DNA of 64,000 bases. Source: Paracoxiella cheracis. GTDB taxonomy: Bacteria; Pseudomonadota; Gammaproteobacteria; Coxiellales; Coxiellaceae. The notes under the pieces are model-generated. The model had not been told where the DNA came from and searched no databases. It saw only the letters and a list, made by a program, of their open reading frames with translations. Positions 35,239 to 44,772 of this stretch are shown here, piece by piece; position 1 is the stretch's first letter, and each line of letters starts with the position of its first letter. The stretch lies in NCBI RefSeq assembly GCF_049348705.1, contig NZ_CP186485.1, positions 1,550,001-1,614,000 of the forward strand, read 5' to 3'. A program made the position numbers and the translations under genes.

Positions 35239-36250
35239 AACCTCAGTTCTGGATAACTGCGTATAAATTATTCTTTATATTGTTGGTTTTTATTCCTGGT
35301 TTGTTTGGTCGCCAAGAATAGGCAATTAGCGCTGCAAGGGTATTGACTAAAAAATTAATCGGACTACGATGACGCGAATGCTCAACATGATACAAGTTTT
35401 TCAACTGATCGATAATCGTTTCTACGATGCCACGTTGTTTTAGGAAAAACTTTTCAAATGCAGAAAGCATTTTGTTCTTCATATTTTTACGGACTTTTGT
35501 CACAAATTTTAAATCGTGTTTTGCCAAATCGTCCGCAAGATCTTTTCCAAGATACCCTTTATCGCCAGCGCCCAACCCCTTTAAATTAGCCATTAATTTT
35601 CTAACAACAGCGCGATCATCCACGTTCCCTTTCGTTAAACAAAAACGGATTAATTCCCCTTGATGATTAATCACAATATGTAGTTTAAAGCCGTAAACCC
35701 AGCCCATTGTGCTTTTACTGCGTTTAGCAATGCCTTTGAAAACCTTGTTTCGATAAATTCGTTTATTGTGGCATACGCGTAGTGTAGTTGAGTCAATATA
35801 ATACAATCCCGTGTGTTTGCCCTTTCTCGAAAGCAAATAGGCGGCGAGCATCATTAGCGCTGCTGATTGGCAGGCGACAAAACGTGTGTAACTCAGCGCC
35901 GTAGGAAAATACTTCTTCATGTCTTGTAAAACACATCCACAATAAAAATCCTTAAATGTGCGATAGTGACTCATTTGAAACAACACAATGATGGTGCCAA
36001 TTTCAGACAAGCTCATTTGCATCGCTCGATCTCGTTTTCTGTCTGGGTTCGGTAGCAAATACTTTGATTGACCTTTCAAATAATCCTTGCAAAAATCATC
36101 CATATCACAAAAAATCTCCGTGACCGGTGCCAACATGATTAACTCCTGTTACATTATTTAGCTGTAATTTTGGAGCTAAATTTTAGCGGTTCCGGTCTTT
36201 TTTTCAATTATTTCATTCACTTATTCCTTTTCTTATACAGAACTCAGGTT
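35239..36250 (-). mobile_element. ISe copy 1 (IS982-like, 1012 bp)
   Basis: Termini AACCTCAGTTCTGGATA and, reverse complement, AACCTGAGTTCTGTATA. Flanked by the 5-bp duplication ATGGT (35234-35238 and 36251-36255). Inserted inside the ISf transposase gene. Confidence 0.93.
35243..36136 (-). CDS. ISe transposase (IS982 family)
   Basis: 297 aa, DDE_Tnp_1 type: TGLYYIDSTTLRVCHNKRIY, GWVYGFKLHIVINHQGEL, GDKGYLGKDLA and RGIVETIIDQLKNLYHVEHS, the last holding the catalytic Glu and the IS982-typical SRHRSPINF end. Intact and identical in the two full copies, so probably active recently. Confidence 0.9.
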   Translation of the reverse strand: MLAPVTEIFCDMDDFCKDYLKGQSKYLLPNPDRKRDRAMQMSLSEIGTIIVLFQMSHYRTFKDFYCGCVLQDMKKYFPTALSYTRFVACQSAALMMLAAYLLSRKGKHTGLYYIDSTTLRVCHNKRIYRNKVFKGIAKRSKSTMGWVYGFKLHIVINHQGELIRFCLTKGNVDDRAVVRKLMANLKGLGAGDKGYLGKDLADDLAKHDLKFVTKVRKNMKNKMLSAFEKFFLKQRGIVETIIDQLKNLYHVEHSRHRSPINFLVNTLAALIAYSWRPNKPGIKTNNIKNNLYAVIQN

Positions 36251-37223
36251 ATGGTACAGAAGCTTGCCGTAAACTGGTTAGCGAAAATCCCAATTGGGTA
36301 CATCTTTTCCGTTTTAACAGTACCCGTAATGTTTTCGCGCCCGCATCAATAGAAGATAATACCTCAGGAAGTATAAAACGCTATGGTGATGCGATGAAAC
36401 TAAACGACAGCACGACTCACCGTGAATCCGATGAGATTGTGCAGCAACCCATTACAACCCGCAGTGGCAAAACTTACCAATTGGAGATTAAAATATGGCG
36501 TGACCAATTACTGCGTGGTTCAAAGCAATTTAAAGGATATGAGCATCCTGTTACTGTTGTGCAATTGGTTGCGGTTGATGCTAACGGTAAATCTTTATAT
36601 AAAAATCCACTCTGGTTAGGACTCGCTGGTGAACGACGTAATGAAATCACAGCATTAGAAGCCTATCACTATTACGATAGACGCTATGACATTGAACACT
36701 ACTTTCGTTTTGGTAAAGACAAACTGTTATTTGACCGATACCAAACACCGGATGTTAAGCACGAAGAAGATTGGTGGCGGATGACAGCATTAGCGTATAC
36801 GCAACTTTATCTAGCGAGGAATCTTGCCCCGATTTTACCGAAAAAATGGGAGCGGTATTTGCCGAGCTTCCAAGTGGATAACGAAAAACCATCAATAACT
36901 GCGACCCCTTCACAAACGCAACGGGGTTTTTCTACGGTGCTTGATACCGTTGGCACGCCTGCTAATCTCTGCAAACCACGCGGTAATCCGCAAGGCAGAA
37001 CCAAAGGTGATACGCAGGGGAAACGCACGCGACATCCTGCTATTTTCAAAAATAGCAACTCAAAAATTAAAACGATTCAGAGGACTGAAGAAAAGACGCA
37101 AAACTCAGACCCTGAAAAAATAGAGGATTTGATTGGGATAGTAAAATCATGGTTGGATAAAATAAATTTTACACCTGAGAAATTCTACGAATTGCTGCAA
37201 AAAACAGCTTAAGATTTAGAAAC

Positions 37224-38660
37224 GGGACTGTTTATTAGTTTGTGTAAATCGCGTCAGTCAGAATTATGAATCAGCCATTGTGTTAACTGATTTTTTAATT
37301 TTATCAAAAACTACATTGCGTTCAAATTAATTTCCTCTCTTATGAATTTTAAGTTTTATACAAAATCCGCCAGGCGATCTTCAAACATAAGGGCAAAACG
37401 ATTCATGGCGGCACCCCAGTCTCGAATCGGCATGGTCCATTTTTTGGCTATATTTTTTAACCCTAAATAGAGTTGTTTTAAAGCGGCATCGTCCGACGGA
37501 AAAACTCGTTTATTTTTAATAACTTTTCGGATACTCATGTTCAGTGATTCAATAGCGTTAGTGGTATAAATCACCCTCCGAATTTCTGCCGGATAAGCAA
37601 AAAATGGCACAATGCGCTCCCAATGAGTCAACCAACTTTTGGCAATCGAGGGAAATTCAGCATCCCATTTCTCAGAGAAACTCGTCAGCGCCAATTCTGC
37701 TTCTTCAACCGTACTGGCCGAATAAATAGCTTTTAAGTCAGCGGCCACTTCTTTTTTCTTTTTCCAACCCACATAGCGCAATGAATTCCGCACCATGTGT
37801 ACAATGCAAAGCTGTACTTGAGTGTTAGGATACACAGCGCCAATCGCATCAGGAAAGCCCGTTAGCCCGTCAACGCAACAAATCAGGATATCTTCTAGGC
37901 CTCGATTTTTTAACTCCGTTAATACATTCAACCAGAATTTAGCGCCCTCATTTTGGCTAATCCAAATACCTAGCAATTCTTTTTGCCCATCGATATTAAT
38001 TCCTAAAGCCAAATACAATGCCTTATTGATAACCTTTTTATCTTGCTGCACTTTAATCACTAAAGCGTCCAAATACACAATCGGATACACCTTGTCCAAC
38101 GGACGACTTTGCCAAGCCTTCACTTCTTCAATCACTTCGTTGGTTACTGTAGAAATGAGACTCGAACAAATAGTTGTGCCATACAAATCTTTCAACTGAT
38201 CTTGAATATCACGGGTAGTCATACCCCGTGCATAAAGACTCATAATTTTGTCATCCAAATCATCAAAGCGGGTTTGATGTTTTGGAATCAATTGCGGTAC
38301 AAACTCATTGTTACGATCACGAGGAACCTCAATGGTCATCTCGCCATCTGTTGTTTTGATCGTTTTTTGGCTGTGCCCATTGCGGGAATTACCACTATTG
38401 TGGCCAGACACTTCGTGTTTTGCATAACCCAGCGCGTCCGTCAGCTCCCCTTCCAGAATACGCTCCGTCAGTGCCTTTTTTAACTCCTTTAACAAACCAG
38501 TATCACCGAAAATATCAGATGCGGTCTTGGTATGTTTGAGAAAATATTCCACAACCTGTGGATCTAATTTATTGGTTTTCATTGCCATAGTCAAAGACTC
38601 CGTATAATTTTAACGACCTTTCCCTGACTATCGCATTTACACAATCTTATTTACAGACCC
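37224..38660 (-). mobile_element. ISg (IS256-like, 1437 bp)
   Basis: Terminal repeats GGGACTGTTTATTAG / GGGTCTGTAAATAAG. Flanked by the 8-bp duplication TTAGAAAC (37216-37223 and 38661-38668) inside the right end of ISf. Confidence 0.93.
37356..38594 (-). CDS. ISg transposase (IS256/Mutator family)
   Basis: 412 aa. Mutator-type transposase: LKKALTERILEGELTDALGY near the N-terminus, MSLYARGMTTRDIQDQLKDL, VIYLDALVIKVQ-like PIVYLDALVIKVQQDKKV (first Asp), ILICCVDGLTGFPDAI (second Asp), CIVHMVRNSLRYV, and TTNAIESLNMSIRKVIKN with the Glu. Intact. The first Met may be either of two near the start. Confidence 0.93.
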   Translation of the reverse strand: MTMAMKTNKLDPQVVEYFLKHTKTASDIFGDTGLLKELKKALTERILEGELTDALGYAKHEVSGHNSGNSRNGHSQKTIKTTDGEMTIEVPRDRNNEFVPQLIPKHQTRFDDLDDKIMSLYARGMTTRDIQDQLKDLYGTTICSSLISTVTNEVIEEVKAWQSRPLDKVYPIVYLDALVIKVQQDKKVINKALYLALGINIDGQKELLGIWISQNEGAKFWLNVLTELKNRGLEDILICCVDGLTGFPDAIGAVYPNTQVQLCIVHMVRNSLRYVGWKKKKEVAADLKAIYSASTVEEAELALTSFSEKWDAEFPSIAKSWLTHWERIVPFFAYPAEIRRVIYTTNAIESLNMSIRKVIKNKRVFPSDDAALKQLYLGLKNIAKKWTMPIRDWGAAMNRFALMFEDRLADFV

Positions 38661-38725
38661 TTAGAAACTCACATTTTTTGATTATTGTCCTAACTGGCAA
38701 GGGATTTTATTTATCCAAAGTCCAA

Positions 38726-39178
38726 CTCATTGGCGCTGCCTTAATGATTTTATTATTGCTGCCCAATATGGGAAATCATTCGACGCACATCATCACTTCT
38801 TGGTCTAACGCACGATGGCAAGCTTTTGCTTTTCCTTTAGTCGGTTTTTTACTCGCCCCCTTGTATCCAACATTATGCTCAACCATATTGAGCGCCTTCC
38901 CTAAAAATCGCCACAGCGCGATCATGGGTTTAATCATGATTTTTTCGGCACTCGGCGGGACGGTGGGATCTAAATTAACAGGCGTCACATTCGGCTACGT
39001 CGGTGGCATCGATGCGATCGGATTGTCGCTCATTCCGATTGGCTTACTGTTTGTCTTATTATTTCCGTACCATAAATTGCGTCAAAACAAAATGGCTCAG
39101 CCTATTAGCACTGCAAAAGCTTCGTTCGTGACCTCACTGATTAATGATGAACAAACAGAATCTTTACCCCCAAATTAG
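38726..39178 (+). pseudogene. MFS transporter, C-terminal part
   Basis: Residues from the CTCATT target copy on: IGAALMILLLLPNMGNHST, FAFPLVGFLLAPLYPTLC, IMGLIMIFSALGGTVGSKL, SLIPIGLLFVLLFPYH. Helices 9-12 of the transporter whose first part is at 33670-34542. Overlaps the trehalase start by 35 bp, which shows the two genes were translationally coupled before the insertion. Confidence 0.87.
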
Positions 39179-40616
39179 TGGCCCTTTATTTGAAGACGTC
39201 CAGAATCAACGACTTTTTTCGGATAGTAAAACTTTCGTTGATTTCATTCCCATGTCTGACCCCAATTATATTTTAACGCTTTACACAGAACAAAAAAAAC
39301 AACCCGATTTTAAATTAAACCAGTTTATCGAAGCGCATTTTACGATGCCGCATCATGATATTACTGAGTTTGAGTTTAAAAAGACTCACTCCATGGAACA
39401 ACATATTGAGTCGCTCTGGCCCGTGCTGACTTACGGCGCGCACGATGATCAACATCCTTATTCTTCACTCATTCATTTACCTTATCCATTTATTGTTCCG
39501 GGCGGACGTTTTCGTGAAATTTATTATTGGGATTCTTATTTTACCTCAGAAGGTTTAGCGTGCTCGGGCCATATCGATAGGGTTGTCGATATGGCTAAAA
39601 ATTTCGGTTATTTGATCGATCAAATTGGTCATATTCCCAACGGCAACCGTGTTTATTACAAAAGCCGATCACAGCCGCCGTTCTTTTGTTCCTTGTTAGA
39701 CATTGTTGCACGTTATAAAGGGATTGAAGCGATTCGAGAACTTATTCCAGCCCTTGAAAAAGAGTATCAGTTTTGGATGAATAGCGATCGTGCGGTGTTA
39801 GTAAATGATAATGTCACTTTAAATCGTTATTGGGACGACAACCCCGCGCCGCGCCCCGAGTCTTACCGCGAAGACATCGCCTTATATAAAAAAGCAACAC
39901 CCGCTCAACAGCAACATCTTTATCGCAATATTCGTGCGACCTGCGAGTCGGGCTGGGATTTTTCATCGCGCTGGTTAAAAGACCCTCACAATCTCGCAAC
40001 CCTTTATACCACCGAGCTCATTCCGGTCGATTTAAATTCACTGCTCTATTACATGAAAAATAAACTGAGCGAGTATTTTACGCATTTTGGTCAACCCGAA
40101 AAGGCGTTGAGTTACGCTGAAAAAGCCGCATTGCGCAAAACAGCGATCAACCAATTTTGTTGGGATGCAACACAAAATTTTTATGTGGATTACAATTTTA
40201 AACAACAACAATTATCACCCTCCTTAACGTTGGCCGCTGCTTATCCGCTATTTTTTAAAATTGCCTCACCCGAACAAGCCAAAGCAGTAGCAAAGCGTTT
40301 GCAAGAAGAATTTTTATATCCCGGCGGATTAGTAACGACACTCATTGAAACCGAACAACAGTGGGATAAACCGAACGGTTGGGCACCACTACATTGGATT
40401 GCCATACAAGGGTTAAAGCAGTATGGCTTTGATGATCTCGCACAAGACATTACAAACCGCTGGCTAACACTTAACCGCCAAATTTTTAAACGCTGCCATA
40501 AAATGATTGAAAAATACAACGTATGTGGCACTGCACTCGCAGGCGGCGGCGAATATCCTCTGCAAGACGGCTTTGGCTGGACAAATGGCGTGGCTATTGC
40601 GCTGATAAAGCTCTAG
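39144..40616 (+). CDS. treF: Trehalase (GH37, cytoplasmic type)
   Basis: 490 aa, no signal peptide. GH37 signatures PGGRFREIYYWDSYF (residues 119-133) and QQWDKPNGWAPLHW near residue 410; the catalytic-acid context CESGWDFSSRW near 270; the C-terminal EYPLQDGFGWTNGV. Hydrolyses trehalose to two glucose. ATG 39144 (or the next codon) lies within the end of the MFS gene. Since ISf/ISe/ISg now separate this gene from the operon promoter, its expression may depend on IS-borne promoters. Convergent with the permease gene; the two stops overlap in CTAG. Confidence 0.94.
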   Translation: MMNKQNLYPQISGPLFEDVQNQRLFSDSKTFVDFIPMSDPNYILTLYTEQKKQPDFKLNQFIEAHFTMPHHDITEFEFKKTHSMEQHIESLWPVLTYGAHDDQHPYSSLIHLPYPFIVPGGRFREIYYWDSYFTSEGLACSGHIDRVVDMAKNFGYLIDQIGHIPNGNRVYYKSRSQPPFFCSLLDIVARYKGIEAIRELIPALEKEYQFWMNSDRAVLVNDNVTLNRYWDDNPAPRPESYREDIALYKKATPAQQQHLYRNIRATCESGWDFSSRWLKDPHNLATLYTTELIPVDLNSLLYYMKNKLSEYFTHFGQPEKALSYAEKAALRKTAINQFCWDATQNFYVDYNFKQQQLSPSLTLAAAYPLFFKIASPEQAKAVAKRLQEEFLYPGGLVTTLIETEQQWDKPNGWAPLHWIAIQGLKQYGFDDLAQDITNRWLTLNRQIFKRCHKMIEKYNVCGTALAGGGEYPLQDGFGWTNGVAIALIKL

Positions 40617-42019
40617 CTTACGATTTCATTGCCTTTAGTTTCTTGAATCCTCACTCGCGCTCGCATATACATCACAAACGGCGGCAAGCTCATCACACAT
40701 AAACCGATTAGCAATAAGGTTTCATAATGCCAAGTGCTACCCACTTCGATATTACCGGGTGGTATAAACCCGATAATAAAAGTTGCAATGGAGCCAATTA
40801 GCCCCGCACCCGCAGCGACCCACATGCCCCATTGTCCGCCTGGAATACGAAAACCGTTTTCGGTGGAATGGTTTTTGTAGCGCAGGCGAATACCCGCAGC
40901 GAACATGAGTATGTACATCATCATGTATAATTGCGCCGCTAATGCCGTTAATAACCAGTAGGAACCATTAACACTCGGCATGAGCAGAAAAACCATGGCC
41001 ACGATCGTAACGATACTAGCCTGCCACAATAATAATGATTTTGGCGCACCAAAACGATTTTCGCGCGCCAAGCTTTTACTCAATTGCCCATCTCGCAAGG
41101 CAAGCACAAGCCCACGCGTCGGTGCAATAATCCAATTATTCACGCTACCTAAACCACCAATCACCAACATTAAAGCAATAACCGGTAAAATCCATTTCAT
41201 GTGATAGGCACCAAAAAACGCGCTAAACGCTTGCATAATGCCGGCAACTAAGCTGATGCTTTTCTCCGGTAACACCATGGCGATGGCTAGTGAGCCACAA
41301 ATTAACGTAAACACAATAATGACTGTTGCGATTAACATCGCACGCGGATACGCACGTTGTGGATCTTTAACATCACCTGTATGCACCGTCGCTATTTCCA
41401 TACCACAAAACGAGAGCATGACACCTGTTAAGGCCACCCACATACCGGTACTGGGATGTGGAAACAAACTATGCGCCGTAAAATGAATTTCGAAGGGCTT
41501 TCCTGAAAAAATCCAAGCTGCCCCTAGAGCGATAATCAATGTCATCGGCAATAAAAGACCTGCGACTGCACAGAAATTACTAAATCGTGCTGAGGATTTT
41601 ATTCCTAATAAATTGACGATCGTGGTTCCCCAAAAAGAACAGAGAATTACAGCGATTAAAAATGTTTTATTGTCCGCCAACGCAGGAGAAACCAAATAGC
41701 CAATCGTTCCCGCAACAAACGATAAGATTGTCGGATACCAAATCACATTTTCGATCCATTGAAACCAAATTGCTAAAAAACCTGCCTGCAAGCCAAACGC
41801 GTTTTTGACCCAAACATAAACACCACCATGATCTTTGCTGGTCGATGCGAGCTCTGCTGAGACGAGCGCACTCGGCAGTAAAAAGAATATCGCCCCGAGT
41901 GCAAAAAAGAATATAAGGGAGCTGCCAAATAATGCCGTCGCGGGTAAATTCCGGATGCTATCGACAGAGCTTGCCGTTATCATCGCTAAACTAAACACGC
42001 CTAAAATTTGTCGTTTCAC
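40613..42019 (-). CDS. APC-superfamily amino acid permease
   Basis: 468 aa, about 12 hydrophobic helices. N-terminal ILGVFSLAMITASSVDSIRN and GGVYVWVKNAFG in the positions of the APC signature, IVNLLGIKSSARFSNFC, and a C-terminal RIPGGQWGMWVAAG. Most like the glutamate/GABA-antiporter and YjeM-type branches, so amino acid import or antiport; the exact substrate cannot be read from sequence. Upstream the small membrane-protein gene lies 19 bp away on the same strand, suggesting an operon downstream of glmM. Confidence 0.88.
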   Translation of the reverse strand: MKRQILGVFSLAMITASSVDSIRNLPATALFGSSLIFFFALGAIFFLLPSALVSAELASTSKDHGGVYVWVKNAFGLQAGFLAIWFQWIENVIWYPTILSFVAGTIGYLVSPALADNKTFLIAVILCSFWGTTIVNLLGIKSSARFSNFCAVAGLLLPMTLIIALGAAWIFSGKPFEIHFTAHSLFPHPSTGMWVALTGVMLSFCGMEIATVHTGDVKDPQRAYPRAMLIATVIIVFTLICGSLAIAMVLPEKSISLVAGIMQAFSAFFGAYHMKWILPVIALMLVIGGLGSVNNWIIAPTRGLVLALRDGQLSKSLARENRFGAPKSLLLWQASIVTIVAMVFLLMPSVNGSYWLLTALAAQLYMMMYILMFAAGIRLRYKNHSTENGFRIPGGQWGMWVAAGAGLIGSIATFIIGFIPPGNIEVGSTWHYETLLLIGLCVMSLPPFVMYMRARVRIQETKGNEIVS

Positions 42020-42038
42020 TGTAACCTCATTTGATAAC

Positions 42039-42431
42039 TTATTTCACGCCGCCAAACCAAGGCCTTGCCGCCTTGCTGAATAGAAAGCACATCGCGATGA
42101 TTTGCAGGATCATAACCACGACCGACGAAACCCCTACCATAAAGCTCGTCGCAAAGAGTAGAGGACTGTAGACGATTTTACTAATAACGCTCAAAATAAC
42201 CAACACTAACATCGTTATCCGCGCCCAATTCACACCCTGCCCAATTTTATAAGTTAAAAACAGGAATATCAGGATAACAACGACCTCCATCACGATGGTT
42301 CGAGCCAATCGAAATTGGACCGGTCGATGGGTCACTGCGGATAAGCTGAGGGCAAGTGCCGTTAAAAACGCCAACACGATGGCCGTGTAAAGTAAGGTAA
42401 CACCCTTGGTAACGCTTGCTGGGCGATTCAT
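42039..42431 (-). CDS. Small hypothetical membrane protein (130 aa)
   Basis: Four predicted membrane helices (VTLLYTAIVLAFLTALALSL; TIVMEVVVILIFLFLTYKIG; WARITMLVLVILSVISKIVY; GVSSVVVMILQIIAMCFLFS) with short charged loops. Ends SKAARPWFGGVK. No family assigned, but the layout resembles widespread small inner-membrane proteins of unknown function. 9 bp after glmM and 19 bp before the permease. Confidence 0.75.
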   Translation of the reverse strand: MNRPASVTKGVTLLYTAIVLAFLTALALSLSAVTHRPVQFRLARTIVMEVVVILIFLFLTYKIGQGVNWARITMLVLVILSVISKIVYSPLLFATSFMVGVSSVVVMILQIIAMCFLFSKAARPWFGGVK

Positions 42432-42440
42432 TGATAGCTC

Positions 42441-43784
42441 CTAATCAATTGCCTTTTCAACGACTTGCGCTAATGCCTGGGCTGTCTCACGCACGAGGTT
42501 TGCATCATTGCCTTCAACCATCACTCGAACGACAGGCTCAGTGCCAGAAGGCCGCAATAAAACTCGGCCTGACCCATTGAACGTCTTCTCCGCGTTGGCA
42601 ACAGCCTCTGCAATTTGTGGATAGTTGTTCAAGTCCACAACGCCAGCTACTGGCACGTTAATTAAAATTTGAGGCCGCTTGATCATAACCCGTTTTAATT
42701 CTGCAAGCGATTTTTGATTTGTCTGCATGATACGCAAAATTTGTAATGCCGTAATAATGCCATCACCCGTCGTCGTGTAATCCAGATCGACAATATGGCC
42801 CGAGGATTCCCCTCCTAACAGCCAACCTTTCTTTTGCAATTGCTCTAAGACGTAACGGTCACCCACAGGCGCACGTTCAAAAAGAATGCCTGATTGTTCC
42901 ATGGCTTGTTCTAAACCTAAATTACTCATGACGGTACCGACGATACCTAAACCGTTCGGCACTTCAGGCAATCGATCTTTGGCTAAGATGCAGAGCAGTT
43001 CATCGCCATCGACAATTTCCCCCCGATGATCGACCATGATGACACGATCACCATCACCATCAAATGCAATACCGACGTCCGCGTTAGCTTCGAGAACTTT
43101 TTGTTGTAAATGGCGTGGATCTGTCGCGCCGCAACCGGCATTGATATTGAATCCATCTGGCTCATCAGAGATCGTAACGACTTCAGCTCTTAGTTCATGA
43201 AAAATATGCGGAGCCACATAGTAAGTAGCACCGTTTGCACAATCAACAACGATTTTTAATTTTTTCAATGATAAGTCAGAGGGGAAAGTACTCTTACAAA
43301 ATTCGATGTAACGGCCGGGTGCATCGACAATCCGCGTGGCTTTGCCCAGCAAATCAGCGGCCACCGTTCGCATGGGCGAGTCGATTTGAGCTTCGATCGC
43401 AAGTTCTAATTCATCAGATAGTTTATAACCGTTGCTATCGAAACATTTAATGCCGTTATCTTGGTAAGCATTATGAGAAGCACTAATGACAATACCGGCT
43501 GATGCACGAATAGAGTGTGTTAAGTGAGCAATCGCGGGCGTTGGCATCGGGCCAAGTACTTTTATATCGACCCCCGCAGCCGATAATCCTGCTTGCAGTG
43601 CCGATTCAATCATGTAACCTGAAATGCGTGTGTCTTTACCAATTAAAACGGTGGCGAGATCTTTTTGGCCCAGCACAGTTCCGACTGCCCAGCCTAGTTT
43701 CAGCATGAATTCGGCGTTAATTAAGGATTTACCGACTTGGCCTCTGATACCGTCAGTCCCAAAGTATTTCTTTTGTTTTTTCAT
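42441..43784 (-). CDS. glmM: Phosphoglucosamine mutase
   Basis: 447 aa. KYFGTDGIRGQVGKSLI start, phosphoserine loop GIVISASHNAYQDNGIKCF (Ser near 102), metal loop AFDGDGDRVIMVD, sugar loop GGESSGHI, phosphate loop RPSGTEPVVRVMVEG. Isomerises glucosamine-6-P to -1-P for UDP-GlcNAc. In many gammaproteobacteria the order is ftsH-folP-glmM, as here, with ISd copy 4 wedged between folP and glmM, which may cut read-through into glmM. Confidence 0.96.
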   Translation of the reverse strand: MKKQKKYFGTDGIRGQVGKSLINAEFMLKLGWAVGTVLGQKDLATVLIGKDTRISGYMIESALQAGLSAAGVDIKVLGPMPTPAIAHLTHSIRASAGIVISASHNAYQDNGIKCFDSNGYKLSDELELAIEAQIDSPMRTVAADLLGKATRIVDAPGRYIEFCKSTFPSDLSLKKLKIVVDCANGATYYVAPHIFHELRAEVVTISDEPDGFNINAGCGATDPRHLQQKVLEANADVGIAFDGDGDRVIMVDHRGEIVDGDELLCILAKDRLPEVPNGLGIVGTVMSNLGLEQAMEQSGILFERAPVGDRYVLEQLQKKGWLLGGESSGHIVDLDYTTTGDGIITALQILRIMQTNQKSLAELKRVMIKRPQILINVPVAGVVDLNNYPQIAEAVANAEKTFNGSGRVLLRPSGTEPVVRVMVEGNDANLVRETAQALAQVVEKAID

Positions 43785-43846
43785 TTATAGTTATTCCTAT
43801 TTTTCTATTCCATGATTCGGTGGTGCCTCATTTTTGTTGATGGCAT

Positions 43847-44323
43847 CTAAATAACCCTCCCAAACTCGTGCCTATTGATAAATAATCCGATGACAATGTC
43901 GTGCAATTTATCCAGTTTAGAAAAGCAAATCGTCTTTCTCGCTAATCGCTTTATTCGTGTGCGCAACGTGAGATGCTTTCGTTCAATCGCTTGGGTATTT
44001 TGCTTTCCCACCAAATGTTTTGATTGAGGCAGGTGTCTTTCATAAGCACCCCAATCATCTGTATAGTAAAAGTTGATATCAAATGAGCTCAGTTTTTCTT
44101 TCAGTGCTTTAAATGCTGAATCTTTTCTTGGACCAAAATGATAAGCTAACACCTCATGTGTATGGTGATCAATCGCATGCCAAAGCCAACGTTGATTCTG
44201 TTTATTTCGAACAAAACTCCACATTTCATCCAGCTCCGCTTCTTCAACTTGTACAACATTAACAGTAACAGACGCACCAAGTGATTCTTTTTCCTTTAAA
44301 AGTCGTGTATTGACGCTCTCCAA
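43847..44323 (-). CDS. ISd InsB
   Basis: 158 aa IS1-type catalytic domain, with 8-A slippery run and insA overlap intact. The element is complete and keeps its target duplication, so it is the best candidate for an active ISd here. Confidence 0.88.
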   Translation of the reverse strand: MESVNTRLLKEKESLGASVTVNVVQVEEAELDEMWSFVRNKQNQRWLWHAIDHHTHEVLAYHFGPRKDSAFKALKEKLSSFDINFYYTDDWGAYERHLPQSKHLVGKQNTQAIERKHLTLRTRIKRLARKTICFSKLDKLHDIVIGLFINRHEFGRVI

Positions 44324-44598
44324 ACCTTCACCCTTTTTTTTAATTCACCAATAACAGTGTTAATGCTAATACGTAAAACGCCTGCAGTATCTCTGACGCC
44401 ACTACCATTCATTGCCATATCAACTATTTTATCTTTAACACCAGGGGCACGAGCATTATGTGTGTAATCTAGAAGAAATGTATTTTTCTCACAAGCATTA
44501 TTTTTACATTGAAACCTTTGCTTTCCTGTACTGCTGACGCCAAATTTTACAACCTCATGTAAACAGCAGCAGGGGCAAGCAACATTGATTCTTGCCAT
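44296..44598 (-). CDS. ISd InsA
   Basis: 100 aa zinc-finger and helix-turn-helix protein; one residue differs from copy 1 (DTAGVL for DTARVL). Confidence 0.87.
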   Translation of the reverse strand: MARINVACPCCCLHEVVKFGVSSTGKQRFQCKNNACEKNTFLLDYTHNARAPGVKDKIVDMAMNGSGVRDTAGVLRISINTVIGELKKRVKVWRASIHDF

Positions 44599-44772
44599 TC
44601 ATGCAATCCTTATCCTAATGATTTTCTGAAATAGCAAAATATATCACATCAACAAAAATGAGGCACTACCCATGATTCGTTTACAGTGCCTTGCTATTAA
44701 AACTACCTTCAGGCCATCCCTGGCGAAACTTATTTATTCTATGAGACCCCTGCCTGGACTTACGCTGCTGCT

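Larger units (their letters stand above)
34657..37212 (+). pseudogene. ISf transposase gene interrupted by ISe
   Basis: N-terminal part 34657-35238 and C-terminal part 36251-37212; rejoined it encodes 512 aa (MLATEKLKQFRTFLYNIFPA ... KFYELLQKTA). Recognisable features: ILADTT-like strand VIIIADTTPQSRQ with a probable catalytic Asp, VVSVADSKYGTEACRKL with a second, and YDIEHYFRFGKDKLLFDRYQ with a Glu of the DDE triad in IS4/IS701-like transposases. The tail is basic and low in complexity. Family assignment is tentative. Confidence 0.7.
34543..38725 (+). mobile_element. ISf copy 1 with nested ISe and ISg
   Basis: Termini TTGGACTTTGGATAAAT (inverted repeat). Target duplication CTCATT. Subtracting ISe (1012 + 5) and ISg (1437 + 8) leaves 1721 bp, the same as ISf copy 2. 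Near the left end a TTGACA-like box (34584) and the palindrome AACGTTGTAAACAACGTT precede the transposase gene. Confidence 0.92.
43819..44670 (-). mobile_element. ISd copy 4 (IS1-like, 852 bp)
   Basis: Perfect 8-bp target duplication CATGATTC (43811-43818 and 44671-44678). Lies in the folP-glmM gap, 34 bp upstream of the glmM start. Confidence 0.95.
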
